From Ophthalmolycus amberensis (lineage: Eukaryota > Chordata > Actinopteri > Perciformes > Zoarcidae): a DNA stretch of 64,000 bases. The stretch is from positions 296,001-360,000 of the forward strand of contig JAFEUB010001199.1 in the NCBI GenBank assembly GCA_024529925.1, in the 5' to 3' direction. Position 1 is the stretch's first letter. Each line of letters starts with the position of its first letter. This document shows positions 10,340-23,378 of the stretch, piece by piece. The notes under the pieces were generated by a model. That model was not told where the DNA came from. It saw nothing but the letters and a program-made list of their open reading frames with translations, and ran no database searches. The position numbers and the translations under genes are program-made.

Positions 10340-13300
10340 TTGCCAGACTTTTATTTTCATCTTCCAACGGGGTGCTTTATAGATAAAAGTCTTGGAACCA
10401 CTGCTGTTTAAAGTTCAGTTTAAAATGCATTACATTCTTCATACAGATCTGGACCAGGCTTTATGCACGCTGAAAATGGAGCCCGTGATTTACAGTAGAG
10501 AGTCATTGCAAATGTCTTGGAAACATCTCATTGTTTCTTTATTGCCTACGGTTGTGAATAAATGAATGTAAACTGGTTGCACCTCCCATGAGTCCCGTCA
10601 ACCAAGTCATTAAATGTGATGAAGCTTTGCTGGAAGGACGGAGGGGAAAAACTAGGAAGGGACAGAAAAGGGAGGGTTGGAGGAGCGGAAGGAGGGAGGA
10701 TACAGTCTGGAGCGAGAAAACACTTTAGTTTAATTAAGACTAATGTGCATTGGGTGAGAGTCATCATGTTTAAGGAGGACTGGTGCGGAGAGCTCGGCAC
10801 AGCAAGACAGAAGTGCGGTGGCGTTTCACAGCAGATGAAGCATGGCCTGATTTTATAAAGTGTTCTATACCTGCAGTGTTGATCATGTTTCGCACAAGCA
10901 GCAGGTAGGGAAGGTCAGCAGCTTTATTGCTTTATATCTCAGTCTTAAGAGAGCAAAAAGTAATTTCCCTCAATAAATGTACTTTGTTACTACAAAATGC
11001 AGTGCATATGATATTAGAAGGCATTTCTCTGTTTTTTGTTATCCTAACAAGAATTTCAAGTCATTGGATCTGTTTTTAAGGATAGAGAAACATTACGAGT
11101 GGTGCTTTTCCCCCCAATACTAACAACCACAAGCTTTGTCTTCAGCTGTAGAGTTGCCTAATTTAGTATAACGGGTCAGAGACTGCGTTGTTATTAAACG
11201 TGTGGGAAATATTGCATGTGCGAAAGGGACTTAAAGTAGTTGATTTTATAGCTGCAGAGATATTTTCAGTAGCTATTTACATAGTTTTCAAGTTCTCATT
11301 CCTCCTGTAGTGCCTCTGAGCACCACTGCTTCTAACATGTTGAGGTTTTAGCACACAGACAAAACAAAAACCAAAGTTAGTTTACAAATGTGGCAAAATG
11401 TATTTCCTTTATTTATTCTCTTTCTTACTCTAAATTCATGGTCACAGGGGTCTGGACTAAGTCCCAGCATGCACTTGGTGGGAAGCCAGGTTGTGGCAGA
11501 ATTTGATTTAAGCAGCGTGAGGTCTGCATTTTATTGCAGTCTGTGTCTAAACAGACAGTGAAACTTGCGTAACTACCTCCTCCAGACTTCTTCAGAGACA
11601 AATTCTGCAGTACTTACACAGACACTGCCCTTAAATCATGTAAATGGTTCAAATCTGCTCTATCATTTAATCCATTATGTTCCACACACAAACGTACATG
11701 TGTGAGTCATTTCTGTGTTTTCTTTACCTCATCTGAACACTTAACGGACAGAGTTACAGTGCAAATAAAAGTGGAAAATGTGAAGTAACAAAAGCAGAGT
11801 TCGGGTTTGACAACAAGATGATGCGGGGTGAGCCGTAGCATAGTGGTTGATTTATGTGAACCCTGCTCTCTGTAACACACACATCCACATGTGTATACAC
11901 ACACACACACATCAGCTGGGAGGCAGCCCAAGCAAGAGGTGGAGACCAAACAGCTGCTCCCCCTATATCACCTTTCACTACCACACCAATAGAGTAGCTC
12001 TCTGGGCCCGCTAATGTCAATGTAGATACAGCCAGAGAGGAAATGTCACGGCTCCCCCATGGGTTAGTTGATCGACCAAAAACAAGTAGCTTTAGAGCTA
12101 CAACAACGCACAGGAATCCTTTAATGATACTGTAGTGAGGCACTACTCTCTCCCTCCTAAAACAAAAGGAGATGAAATAATGAAATGAAAGTTATTGCAT
12201 TGTGTATAGTCATCAATCTGTTCTGGAAGACGCTGAATCATTGGCTTCATTTCTTCATTTTATAATGTCGTAATGACATAATCTTCATAATTACTACAAC
12301 CTAGACCTAATCTGGCCATCATGTTATATTGCAGTATGTTTTGAAATCATTATCTTAAGTGTTCCACCCTCTTAACTAACAACCTGTCCAAGTGTTCTGA
12401 TTAATGAGATTCTGCATCAGATGAGGCCGTAACACAAAGAAATAATTGCTTTGTTTGTTGTTTCCAGACAATGAAGTTACAGTTATATAGTTTGCAATGT
12501 TTGAAGAATGACAGACCGCAAAGAGGTAATGTTGCCTCATCTCCATTAAATTACACACACATACCAATTAAATAATTAGGTATTATCTATTAGCTAAGTG
12601 CAGCTCTGCTGTATCTGGAAGCTGGCAACATATTTGTATCCATCAGTATCTGCATTACAAATATCCTCATTTCAATTTGAAGCCTGATGAAAACATTGTC
12701 TTTCTGTAATATAAATTGATGTGTCAGTCTTTCCCATTGACTCAGCATTGATCTGTTTCCTGCCAGTAGATATTGTGTATCCAGAGGTCAGAGATCCTGT
12801 TCTTACGATCAGTCTATTGCTCATATCCTTCTTTCTACCTTTGACAAACCATGAGTCACATTGTTAACCATTTGGCTTTTATGCCCACTGGGAGACATAT
12901 TGGCCATGGTGTCCATTGGTTATTGTTTATAATACTATTTTGACACCCTACTAAATCAATATCTACTCTTTATTTTGTATATTATATTGCTTTAGTGTCA
13001 CCTGCATGGGTTCCTAAACATTATGCATAAAGCACTGCATATGAGAATTGCAGAGCGAGAAAAGGACTAAAAGTGAAGCGGAGCAATTTGCTCCCCGAGG
13101 CCATTCAATTTAGCGGGTTACTTATGACGGTCATTTTCGGTAAGTACCACAAAGAACTAAATACCTGCTTACAAATTGAACCAAACCATCCTTTTAGTGC
13201 GTGACACAGTTAGTGGTCAGACCACAGAGGCAGTGAGCCTCCCACCCGACATTCCCGTAGACAGGAATATTGTTTTGATTGAGACTGTATTGCATGTGAC

Positions 13301-14990
13301 GGAGGAATTATCCCTGAGACTGCACAAATCGGATTCCAGTAAAACGACGAGTCTCGCCACAAGGCCAGTGTAGTCATCCAAGTGCGGCATTTTCATTATT
13401 AGTCATCTACTTTGAATGCTTCTGTACATTTTGATTTCTATACAGCATCAACAATCAACAGTGAACATATATTTGCAGACTTTTATGTACTGTATGCACT
13501 GCTGTCACTTGTATGTTTTGTTTGTAAATCTGTCCGTGTATTATGTTTGATACATCGTAACCTGACAAGTCATCAACATTCATGCCATTATGACTACAAA
13601 ACAGGTACTTTTACATTGATTTTAATGATTGCATTTGCTCAATATCCCATGAACAGTGGTGGACAGCATTATGCATTGTCCACCACATTTCACTTATAAC
13701 TTTAGTTACTTTGCAGATTGAGCTAACAATACAAACATTAAACACATGACTTCATCTATAATTCTTATCCAATAACGAGTATTACTCTGACATGGGCCAG
13801 TCTGCATGAGGAGTACTTTTAATTTCGGTATTTTAAGTATATTTTGATGCTAATACTTTGTATAACTTAATAAAACATTTTGAATCGAGGACTTCTACCC
13901 TATGGTATTGCTGCTTTTACTTAAGTAAAAGAATAATAGAGTACTTCTTCTACCACTTTTACAAATACTGCATCCATCTATACAACTGTCCTCATGCTTC
14001 TTCATACAGAGACTACACGGCATTACATCTTTTATTTTGTAAATAATTTTGGGGGGAAAACACAGTCAATCAGCTTGTTATCTATAACAATTGATGAGAT
14101 ATTACAGATTATTACTACCTCTGTGTCACCCACTGAAGACCAACCAGGTCACCACCCGCAACACAGGGACATGAAACATGAGTGCAGCAGTAACCTAATC
14201 ACTCCTGCTGCATTAGAGCTGGAACCCTGCGTTTAGCACTGCCTGGGTCTATGATTTCATTACAGATGCTTGATTCAATACTAACAACTCGGATGACTTC
14301 AGGTCAATTACTCAATGACAGCGCTGCAGGCAACACCATCAATCACCTGCAACTAACCCTCATCTCATGTCTCTCGTACGCTGCAGCACAACCCGGCCTG
14401 TTCACTGTAACAGCACACTCCGAGCACCATTCCCCCCCCCCTTATGCGCGCAGCTTGCCTGATACTGTACATACCACTCACTCCAGCCAAAAGCATCAGC
14501 GCCAAGTGCACAGCTGTGAAAACAATCATTTCACATCTATATCACAATTCTACTAGCTTAAAATCATTTTGTGCTTGGGCTTTGCTTGTTCTCACAGGCA
14601 GGTCTGAGTGAGCTGCCTTCTTATATGTGTGCTGGGTTTCCGAGAAAGAAAGCCATCAGATTGAGAAGATAAAGCCGAAGGTCACACTGTACCTGTTGCA
14701 CAGACACAGAGATCAGTTCAGTAAGACTCGCACACAGTGCAAGAAGATATAAGGAAAGACTAACTACAGCCATGCCAGCGTCTCCACGGGGCTATACTTG
14801 AGCTGAAGGCTAAATTCGGTGTGCTAAAGTCCCAATGACGATGCTGACATACTGATGTGAAGCAGGTAGAATGTTCAACATGATCACCATCTTAGTAATA
14901 ATATAAAAACAAAACACAAAGCGAGTGTCATAAATTGAAATTTCCACAATAAAATCTTTTAGGTTGCTAAACTGTATTTGTAAGCAAAGT
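10340..14990. other. Intergenic stretch, no supported gene
   Basis: Short frames only. A small CA repeat lies at about 11875-11912. No splice-bounded conserved exon or RNA gene was recognised on either strand. Confidence 0.5.
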
Positions 14991-15710
14991 ATTGGACAAA
15001 TTAGAGATTTGACCTGATGACAGCACCAGATGAAAAGTCTGGGCATCACCAAAGTCATCTGTATTCATCCTGCTAAATCCTTAAACTAAAGTATTGGTCC
15101 ATTTGATCTGATGACGGTGCTGGATGAAGTCAGTGCGTATGATTTGCCGGCATCTAGCGGCGAGGTTGCCAATTGCAACCGACTAAAACTTCTCCTGTGT
15201 GCTAAGCGTGTCGGTGAACTATTGTGGCCAATGTGAAAATAGATGTCCCGATAGAGCCAGTGTTTGGTTTGTCTTTTCTGGTCTGTTCGGTAGAAGCACG
15301 GCGGCTCCGTATGTAGATATTAACAGTGACAACACAAGAATTCTTATCTTCAGATTAAGAAAACATACTTATTAATACTATATTCCATTTCTGACAATAG
15401 ATCCCCCTAAATGCTACACACTGTTCCTTTAAAATATCACCAAAGTTATTACAGTTTGAGGGAGGCACGTCTGTTCAGAATCCATTGCACTGTAGCCAAA
15501 AGGTGTTGAGACCTTTCACTGAAACACTAAATGTCAACCTCTTGGTAGCACTAGTCAGGGGATCTCAAGTTGCATTGATCCTGTTGTGTGAATTTCTGTG
15601 CAAATTGAGGTCCATCCAGTAGTTGCTGAGATATTTCAGTCTGGACTTAAGTGGTGGACTGACTGAGACCGTCATTGGCATCCCTATGTCATGCCACTAG
15701 CATGGCTATA
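14990..15710 (+). repeat. Copies of a dispersed fish repeat (CACCAAAGT...GAGATATTTCAGTCTGGA)
   Basis: About 15000-15150 holds two tandem related pieces (GACCTGATGACAGCACCAGA and GATCTGATGACGGTGCTGGA). About 15430-15710 contains CACCAAAGTTATTACAG, TTGCTGAGATATTTCAGTCT and a terminal CATGCCACTAGCATGGCTAT. I recall this sequence family as widespread in teleost genomes. It is non-coding; the class is uncertain. A related copy lies at 56.8 kb. Confidence 0.6.
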
Positions 15711-18700
15711 GAAAGCAGGAGGAAAATGGAAAAAAGAGAGAGAGAGCTCAGATCAAGTGGATTAGAGGTAGACGTCTGAATGAAGGAGACATTAAACTAA
15801 AGGGGACAAATATGATCTCCATTAGCCTGTGAAAGAGCTCATATAAGGCAGTAACCTTAATTGCAACTTCAATGATACTTAGGTCCATTAGGATATTGAT
15901 CACCATGTCAAATAAACTGAGGCAACCTAAACATCTGCTTCATAGTCTAATTTGTTCGTATTGACATTTTATTGGGCTTGTGTGAGAGCGTGCCACGTTT
16001 GCAAGTGTGTGTATGTATAAAAGTATTTGAATGTCTACACAGCAGTCTTACAGACCGTAGCTCACCGTTTCCTTTTATTTTTCTTTGTAATATTTTGTTT
16101 TATGATTAAATAAATGATTTCCTTTTTGGCCCGTCGGGTGAGACGCAGACCCACTTCCCAGCTCCCAGCGGGAGCCGCAGTTAAAACAGGGGTAATGGCC
16201 TTGAACTGCAAGAGTCTTCGGCAGCCTGAAACAGAGCCCCTTGGTCACTTGCCCAGATTATGGAGCCATTACTACAGCTTAACAAGGAGAAGGAGGTGGA
16301 ACGAGGCTCGCTTCAAAGGGATGGAAGTGAGCGGGTTGTAAACCAAAGTATTCCCAATACAGCACTGAAAGGAAAATGATGTTTTTCGTGTGTGACTTTG
16401 CGTGATTGTCGCTACAACCCAACGTTTTTCCTCTGATCTCTAAGGAAGACAGCTGAAGGTAGATGGCAAATGGCAAGGTCGAGGCAGATGAGTGGAGACG
16501 GAAAAAGCACAAGGAGCAGACGAGGATGTGGAGGAAGAGGGATATCTGTGTAAAAAGGAAATAAATGACTATTTAGGAGGATTTGTAGACACGCATAGTA
16601 TAATCGAATAAAAGTCCACGCACATGCACGCACAAACTCAAACAAAGACTCTGAGAACTGAATGTGAGTGATGAGGGGCACGTTCAATGCCTTGCCACTG
16701 CAGACAGCTCATCTGTCGTCCTCAGAGATAAGAGGAGGATTCAGGCGCGATGGGTCCAGAATGGGAGGCAGATTGTGTCTTTGTCTGCAGGCTGAGCATT
16801 CAAGATGAATATCTTGGACTAACTTCTTTGGATGAAACAATCAGCAATAATGCAAGAGTATATTTAATGATTAGGAAAAAAATGTGAAGTGTGGAATTTC
16901 TGGACACATTTACTGCAAATAGAGGCCATTCAGTTGGATTCAAATTGATTTTACCCCGTGTGTGTATGTGACAAAATTTAATAAAATAAAAAACAGTTTG
17001 TATTTTTTAAATGATAAGTTTTGGTATCCGTATGTGCATATTCATGCTGTACCAGTACACAGTGCATTCTTAAATTCACATTCAGAACTGAAACTTAAGG
17101 TCTCACAAACATTTGGGGAAAAGGTTGTTGTTATTGAAATAAAAGTGTAAGATATTATGTTAAATTTAAAGGAGCTCATTCAAATTCACAGTCAACATTC
17201 AGAGGCCCAGTTATCATTTGCATATTCACATTTAGTACATTGTTTTTTGATGAAGGAATTAATTGTCGTTTTAATTTCATTTTAGGTTTGGCATTCACGG
17301 TTTATTTTTAAGCATAAAATGAAGGCTGGAATTATGACAAATATCATGAACACATAGTGAAAATTTAATTTTAAAAGTATTAAATTATTTTAATTTACTA
17401 CGCCAGTCCTAGATGTGAATAGCATTAAAAAAAAACATCTTCCTTGAGGATGAGAATACTTAAATACTCTACGGATCAACCATCTGTAATTGATTTCCAC
17501 ACAAAGAGCCGCTAAACTTATGTTTTCTTTCTTGCTCAGACTGCCTTTGTGTCGCCTTAAAACCCAAGAGAGAAGGAATACCATCAGACCACTTCGATTT
17601 ATTCTCATCGTTCTGAAACAATGCAGTTGCTGTTTTGATGCCCCGGATATTTTGTTGCAACTTAAACCCCAAAAGCAAAAAAGCGCAGGTCATTTGTCAA
17701 AGTCCCGTAACTGTGTTCGGTCCAGAACACAAAGTCTGTTCTGTTCCCACAATGCTATTTTCGGTTGCGATTTTGATGCAGACTGTCCCAGAAAGTCACG
17801 TTTCGACTGCAGCTGTGGGGATTTTGAACTTCACCACGCAGCTAATTACAGTCATGGCTATGCTCGTATGCTCTGTGTCTATGAGGAACAGATGGACAAA
17901 GGGTTTGACAGCCTGACTCTGTGACACATTGCTACGCCAGCATAAGATCTGGTGGGGGACCGTGTCCCAGAAGTCAGAAATGATAAAGTTAGTATCATTC
18001 CAAAAGCAGGAGGGTGGCTGAACGGATCATAAACTGGGTTGGCCTGAAGACAGCAGAACTCAATACAACTTCCTAGTGATGACAGATGGTCTGTGAGAAA
18101 TCTGGGATGTCTGCAGTACCAGGCTGTGAAATGGCAACTGCCCAGGGTGTGTGGATGCTGCATACAATATCTCCAAACTCTAGCAGAGAAAATGCTGATG
18201 TGTTGATATGAAACACAATAGTATACAAAGATTCAGTGTTAGAGAAATATTCTAATTGCAACTCTTTCCTGAGTTAAGTGAGACTTTCGACCTGAAATCA
18301 AACAGTGCCAATGTGTATTGATGCACGTTCACATCACTAATTCATTTCCATACTTATCTTATTAGTGTTTGGGTAGTCCATCACTGTGAGACGGGCCACT
18401 GTAGATGAGAGTAAAAGCAGATAACTACTGCCATCTAGTGGATAGGTATAGCTATTACAGGTTTTAGGATTTATTTATTTTTTCTTTAATTCTAGACCCC
18501 GTTGTGTGTTTTCAGTCCAATATTGCCATGAGAACATTTGAAAATATATTGTGTCACACAAAATCTGACGAATGTGCATTTTCATTTAGGCTCTATGCCT
18601 TCATTAGTGATTTAATATAGTGTGAGATATAGTATATAATGCTAGTGGTGTAACCACTGCAACCCCCCCATCTCGGTTTAACAGTTAATCGTTAACCATC

Positions 18701-18970
18701 ACAGTGTGAAATAAAGTTTTACTGACAATCGTTTCCCTCAATATTCAGTAAGATATGCGATCAGGACACAATTTATGCTTTTCTAGTGTCCGATCTCTGA
18801 TAATGTTACACTGCAAACAACCAATCCGTGTTTGAATTGCCAGTAGGAGAACTATTAACGGTCTCTTATATACAGTCAATGGTAATGATGGCAGCACCGA
18901 GATGTGTTCAGCCTCTGTTCAGCGAAAATGAGAATTGGGCGAAGTTAAATCATATATGATATGCTTAGCT
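15711..18970. other. Intergenic stretch, no supported gene
   Basis: The largest frame (17490-17924, 144 codons) has no recognisable domain and overlaps other frames of similar length, so I do not call it. A poly(A)-like AAATAAATG occurs near 16108. Otherwise nothing recognised. Confidence 0.5.
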
Positions 18971-19586
18971 GGTGACGTCAGTAAGTCCTTGAGGGTTCAG
19001 GGTTTGAGGGTTTAGGGGGGACATTGTGATTTGGCCAGCATTGTATGCTGACTTAGCCGAAGGGAATTACCCACAAATCATTGCAATGTGACGTTAAACA
19101 CGGGGTAACCAGTGGACGCATGGATACGTAAAAAAAAGGTAAACAAAGAGGACTGCTCACGTGTGTTCAGCCTGGAGTATTACATTTACTCAGAAACATT
19201 AAGGGTTAAAGATGGAACAAAAAATAAACATGAAATCAGAAGATATTTATTTATTTATTCATCAAATATTTGATTTTGTCATTGAAGCTGTTTTGACAAA
19301 AACGTGTAAATAGATTGCCGTATATGAAGTTACCTCTCATCTTGTGAGGAAAGAGCCTGGAAGACTTTTTGGAGTACAAAGTATAAAATAAATACACACA
19401 ATTATACATCATATTTGTTGTCGTTTTCATGGTAACGTGATATGTTGCAGCAAAGTGCTGTCCCATTCCTATTTCCACCATCTCAAGCCCTCACAGTCTC
19501 TCACACTCACCCACTTACCAGGTGACGTCAGTAAGTCCTTGAGGGTTCAGGGTTTGAGGGTTTAGGGGGGACATTGGGATTTGGCC
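18971..19586 (+). repeat. 66-bp direct repeats, each with a CRE palindrome, bracketing 484 bp
   Basis: The same 66 bases occur at 18971-19036 and 19521-19586 with one mismatch. They run from GGTGACGTCAGTAAGTCCTT to ACATTGGGATTTGGCC. Each begins with the palindromic CRE core TGACGTCA. The second copy is about 70 bp upstream of the uqcrfs1 start codon, so it probably belongs to that promoter, and the first may be a duplicated promoter piece. The intervening sequence contains no recognisable gene. Confidence 0.9.
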
Positions 19587-19654
19587 TTGGATTTGGCCGC
19601 AAGGTCGGGTCGGGTCCACTGTTTGGGCGAGGAAGTCCCTTATTCTGGGCAAAG

Positions 19655-22600
19655 ATGATGTCCATGTCCGCTCGTGCCGGGGCTCTTTCCCCTTACTTGC
19701 AGGCAACAAAACAGACAGTTAAAAGCCTGCGGTCCTCCTTCTGCTGGTAATGCTTCTCTATTTTATTGCCGTTCATGTCTCCAGACTAACGCTAGTACTA
19801 ATAACTTGCTCTGACCAGCTGTAAATAGCTGTGTTGTAACTGACATCTGTAACCTGACAGAAGGTCAACTATGGTTAAAAAGTCTTAAGTATATAAATAT
19901 AGACGAAGGAGATTTAACAGCTCAGAACCACGAACATTACTTTACACCAGTTACAGCGATGACATCGATCTTGACATGTGACCCTGTACTGTACTTATGT
20001 TGAGCTTTCACACGACAATACAGGTGAGAGGTCTTCTTGTGTTACATAATACGTATATTACTGGTTATTGTGCAGAAGAAAAAAAACTCATCTACAGATA
20101 GTTATTATTATTCAGTTCGGGTTTTATTGCCTCCAATTTAACATTTTTTTCTATTAGTCGGTTAACCGACTGATAGAAACATTGTCACGTGATCGATAGA
20201 AAGAAAAAAAAATGTCACTGTTCCAGCTCATCAGATGTGAATATGTGCTGGTTTTCAGTGATGGCAACCTGAATATCTCCAGGTTGGACTGAAATAAGCA
20301 ATTGTTAGTATCAGCTATACTGACAGTATCATGATTTGTAGATCTAGACCTGATCAGATCTGATGTGCTGTATTGTACTTGGGGGAAGCAATCACGATTG
20401 ATGAGACAATTTTTTTTTTTAAAAGGTCACTCTGGTTTCATATCTATAACGACTAATGCTTAGGGATACAATATATTAATCAGTATACATTTAATCCCAA
20501 ATGTTTCTTTATAAATGTCCTTATCATTCAAATCATGATCAATTCATCTAGTCATTATTATATCTACTAATTGAGCCTTAAGTAGGAGGACACTGTGACA
20601 GAGAAGCATTACTATAAATGTTGTTTGTAAGATACCAAATATTTTACAGTTTGCCCATTAACTGCTCGTGCCTTTTAAAAACTGTATCTTGTGTTTCTTC
20701 TCCAGCTCCTGGGGGGATCCGCCTTGCCCACACAGATATCAAGATTCCTGACTTTACAGACTACCGTCGCCCCGAGGTCACAGACCCCAACAAGTCCTCC
20801 CAGGAGAGCAGCGAGGCGAGAAGGTCCTTCTCTTACCTCGTCACTGGAGCGACCACTGTGGTTGGTGTGTATGCCGCTAAGACAGTGGTCACCCAGTTTG
20901 TCTCCTCAATGAGCGCATCAGCAGATGTCCTGGCCTTATCGCAGATTGAGATCAAGCTCGCTGACATCCGCCGGGGTCTGGAAGGGCCTCAAGGCGATCT
21001 CTGGGTTCAAGGGGCCCAACCAACAGCCTGAGGGGGACCAAAAGTGGGTGAATGAGCTGAACTTATTTTTTAACAGATTTGACCAGCCATCCACCCCTCC
21101 CCCCACCCAGTCCTCCCTGCTGCTGCAACCCCCATCATCTGCATCCCCTGTGGATTATTACCCCCCCTCCACCTCCCCCCTTCCCACAGCACTCGGCTCC
21201 CCTCCACACCTCTCACACCCAGCACCCTACGACCAGCAACCCACCCCCACTCCAACACACAGCACCCCACCCCCCAGAGTGTCCCTCAACCAAGTGAGGA
21301 ATGAACTGAGGAGGATCAAGGCGAGGAAGGCCACGGGTCCAGACGGCATCAGCTCAAGGCTCCTCAAAACCTGCGCAGACCAGCTGTGCGGGATAGCGGA
21401 GCACATATTCAACTTGAGCTTGAGGCTGGGGAAAGTACCACAGCTATGGAAGACATCCTGCGTGGTACCGGTACCAAAGAACCCGCGGCCCAAGGACCTC
21501 AACAGCTACAGGCCGGTGGCGTTGACATCCCACCTGATGAAGACCCTGGAGAGGCTGGTCCTTGCCCATCTCCGCCCTCTGGTGAGTTCATCCCTGGACC
21601 CACTTCAGTTCGCCTACCAGTCCGGCATCGGGGTGGATGACGCCGTCATCTTCCTGCTGCAGAGATGCCTCTCTCACCTGGAAAAGGCTGGAAGCACTGT
21701 GAGAGTCATGTTCTACGACTTCTCCAGTGCCTTCAACACCATCCAGCCTTTGCTTCTGAGGGACAAGCTGGAGCAGACCGGGGTGGACCACCACCTCACT
21801 GCATGGATCCTGGACAACCTCACCAACCGTCCACAGTATGTGCGGATACGGGAGTGTGAGTCAGATCGGGTGTCCTGCAGCACAGGGGCCCCACAGGGAA
21901 CCGTTCTAGCTCCATTCCTCTTCTCCATTTACACCTCGGACTTCAAACACAACTCTGCAAACTGCCACCTGCAAAAGTTCTCTGACGACTCTGCAATCGT
22001 CGGCCTCATCTCCGCCGATGATGACAGAGAATACAGGGAACTAAACCAGGACTTTTTAGGATGGTGCCAGCGGAACCGCCTCCACATCAACTCCAGCAAG
22101 ACCAAGGAGCTGGTCGTGGACTTCCGCCGGGGTAAACGCCCTCCTCCGACACCGGTGAGCATCCAGGGACTGGACATTGAGGTCGTGAAGTCGTATAAGT
22201 ACCTGGGTGTTCACTTGAACAATAAACTGGACTGGACTGACCACGCTCACGCTCTTTATAAAAAAGGACAGAGCAGACTCTTTCTGCTGAGGAGACTGAG
22301 GTCTTTTGGGGTGCAGGGAGCACTCCTGAAGACCTTCTTCGACTCCGTGGTGGCATCAGCCATCTTCTATGGAGTGGTCTTCTGGAACAGCAGCATCGCG
22401 GCAGCTGACAGGAGGAGACTGGACAAACTGGTGAGGAAGGCCAGCAGCGTGCTGGGATGTCCACTGGATACTGTGGAGGTGGTGGGAGACAGGAGGATGA
22501 TGGCGAAGCTCTCATCCCTGATGAGCCACGCTTCCCACCCCATGCAGGACACTCTGGCAGCTCTGCACAGCTCCTTCAGTCACCGGCTGATTCACCCCCG

Positions 22601-23378
22601 GTGTCTGAGGGAGAGGTACCGCAAGTCCTTTCTCCCCGCTGCTGTCAGGCTGCACAACAAACTGCTCTCGGTGGACCACTAACACACTGAACACTTGAAC
22701 ACGAACACTTTGCACACACTGAACACTTTAATTCATTCACCTGGTGCAATATCTCATCTAATCCGTGCAATATCCAATATGTTTTAAGTATTTACCTGAT
22801 CCGCCTGTATATTCTGTATATTCTGTATATTCTGTATATACTGGCATATTTAGTATATCTAATACTCTTCTTACTGTCGTATTTTATTACTGTTCTACTG
22901 TTTACTGTTTAGTTATTATATTACTTGTTTTTTATCTTTATTTTATTACTTGTGAGCAATGCTGCTGTAATCCTGTAATTTCCCCACTGAGGGACTAATA
23001 AAGGATTATCTTATCTTATCTTATCTTATCCCTGAAGGCAAAAACATGACCTTCAAGTGGAGAGGAAAGCCCCTGTTTGTCCGTCACCGCACAGAGAAGG
23101 AAATCGCAGCAGAGGAGGGTGTGAATCTGGCGGAGCTCCGTGACCCCCAGCATGACAAGGATAGAGTGATTAACCCCCGCTGGGTCATCGTCCTCGGTGT
23201 GTGCACCCATCTGGGTTGTGTGCCCATCGCCAACGCCGGATACTTCGGAGGCTACTACTGTCCGTGCCATGGCTCCCACTACGATGCTTCAGGAAGGATA
23301 AGAAAGGGACCTGCTCCTCTAAACCTGGAGGTTCCCTTCTATGAGTTCACTGAGGAGGACGTAGTCATAGTGGGATAA
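19655..23378 (+). pseudogene. uqcrfs1: Mitochondrial Rieske iron-sulfur protein (complex III subunit), exon 2 split by a LINE
   Basis: UQCRFS1 is the 2Fe-2S subunit of cytochrome bc1 in the inner mitochondrial membrane. Exon 1 (19655-19746) reads MMSMSARAGALSPYLQATKQ and continues to SSFC, matching the family's targeting peptide, then a GTAATG donor. Exon 2 starts at 20706 after TTCTTCTCCAG with APGGIRLAHTDIKIPDFTDY, the hinge/membrane segment and SMSASADVLALSQIEIKLAD. It is then interrupted by a LINE at 20970-23031. Coding resumes at 23032: EGKNMTFKWRGKPLFVRHRT, cluster box CTHLGC, second box CPCHGSHYD, and C-terminus VVIVG. Removing the insert restores frame exactly. Oddities: exon 1 leaves two bases but exon 2 needs one; about 45 residues of the usual presequence are not found; NAGYFGG replaces the usual D or E. 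The intron shows it is not a retrocopy. Confidence 0.88.
20970..23031 (+). mobile_element. 5'-truncated Rex1/CR1-like LINE with open reverse transcriptase, inserted in uqcrfs1
   Basis: The frame from about 20925 runs open to the stop at 22680. LINE protein begins near KGLKAISGFKGPNQQPEGD and has a Pro/Thr/Ser-rich linker. The reverse transcriptase follows: KATGPDGIS, YRPVALTS, FYDFSSAFNTIQP, GAPQGTVLAP, FSDDSAIV as the catalytic box, YKYLGVHLNNKLDW, and a C-terminal region ending LLSVDH. No endonuclease domain is present, so it is 5' truncated. The 3' end is GGGACTAATAAAGGATTATC followed by repeats of CTTAT. The only overlap between the two edges is ATCC (20966-20969 and 23028-23031), so the target duplication is very short or absent. 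The intact frame suggests a recent insertion. The Rex1/Babar assignment rests on memory. Confidence 0.9.

Noticed and set aside
11820..11960. Possible tRNA-derived SINE (CATAGTGGTTGATTTATGTG)
   Set aside because: Only weak similarity to an A/B-box region; no clear B box or tail.
17490..17924. 144-codon plus-strand frame
   Set aside because: Cys-rich but no domain, no splice context, and overlapping frames of similar length.
19747..20705. Search for a middle Rieske exon
   Set aside because: No frame resembling the missing presequence segment was seen with splice signals.
21227..22552. Several minus-strand and alternative plus-strand frames of 60-140 codons within the LINE
   Set aside because: Shadows of the 585-codon LINE frame; no independent domain.
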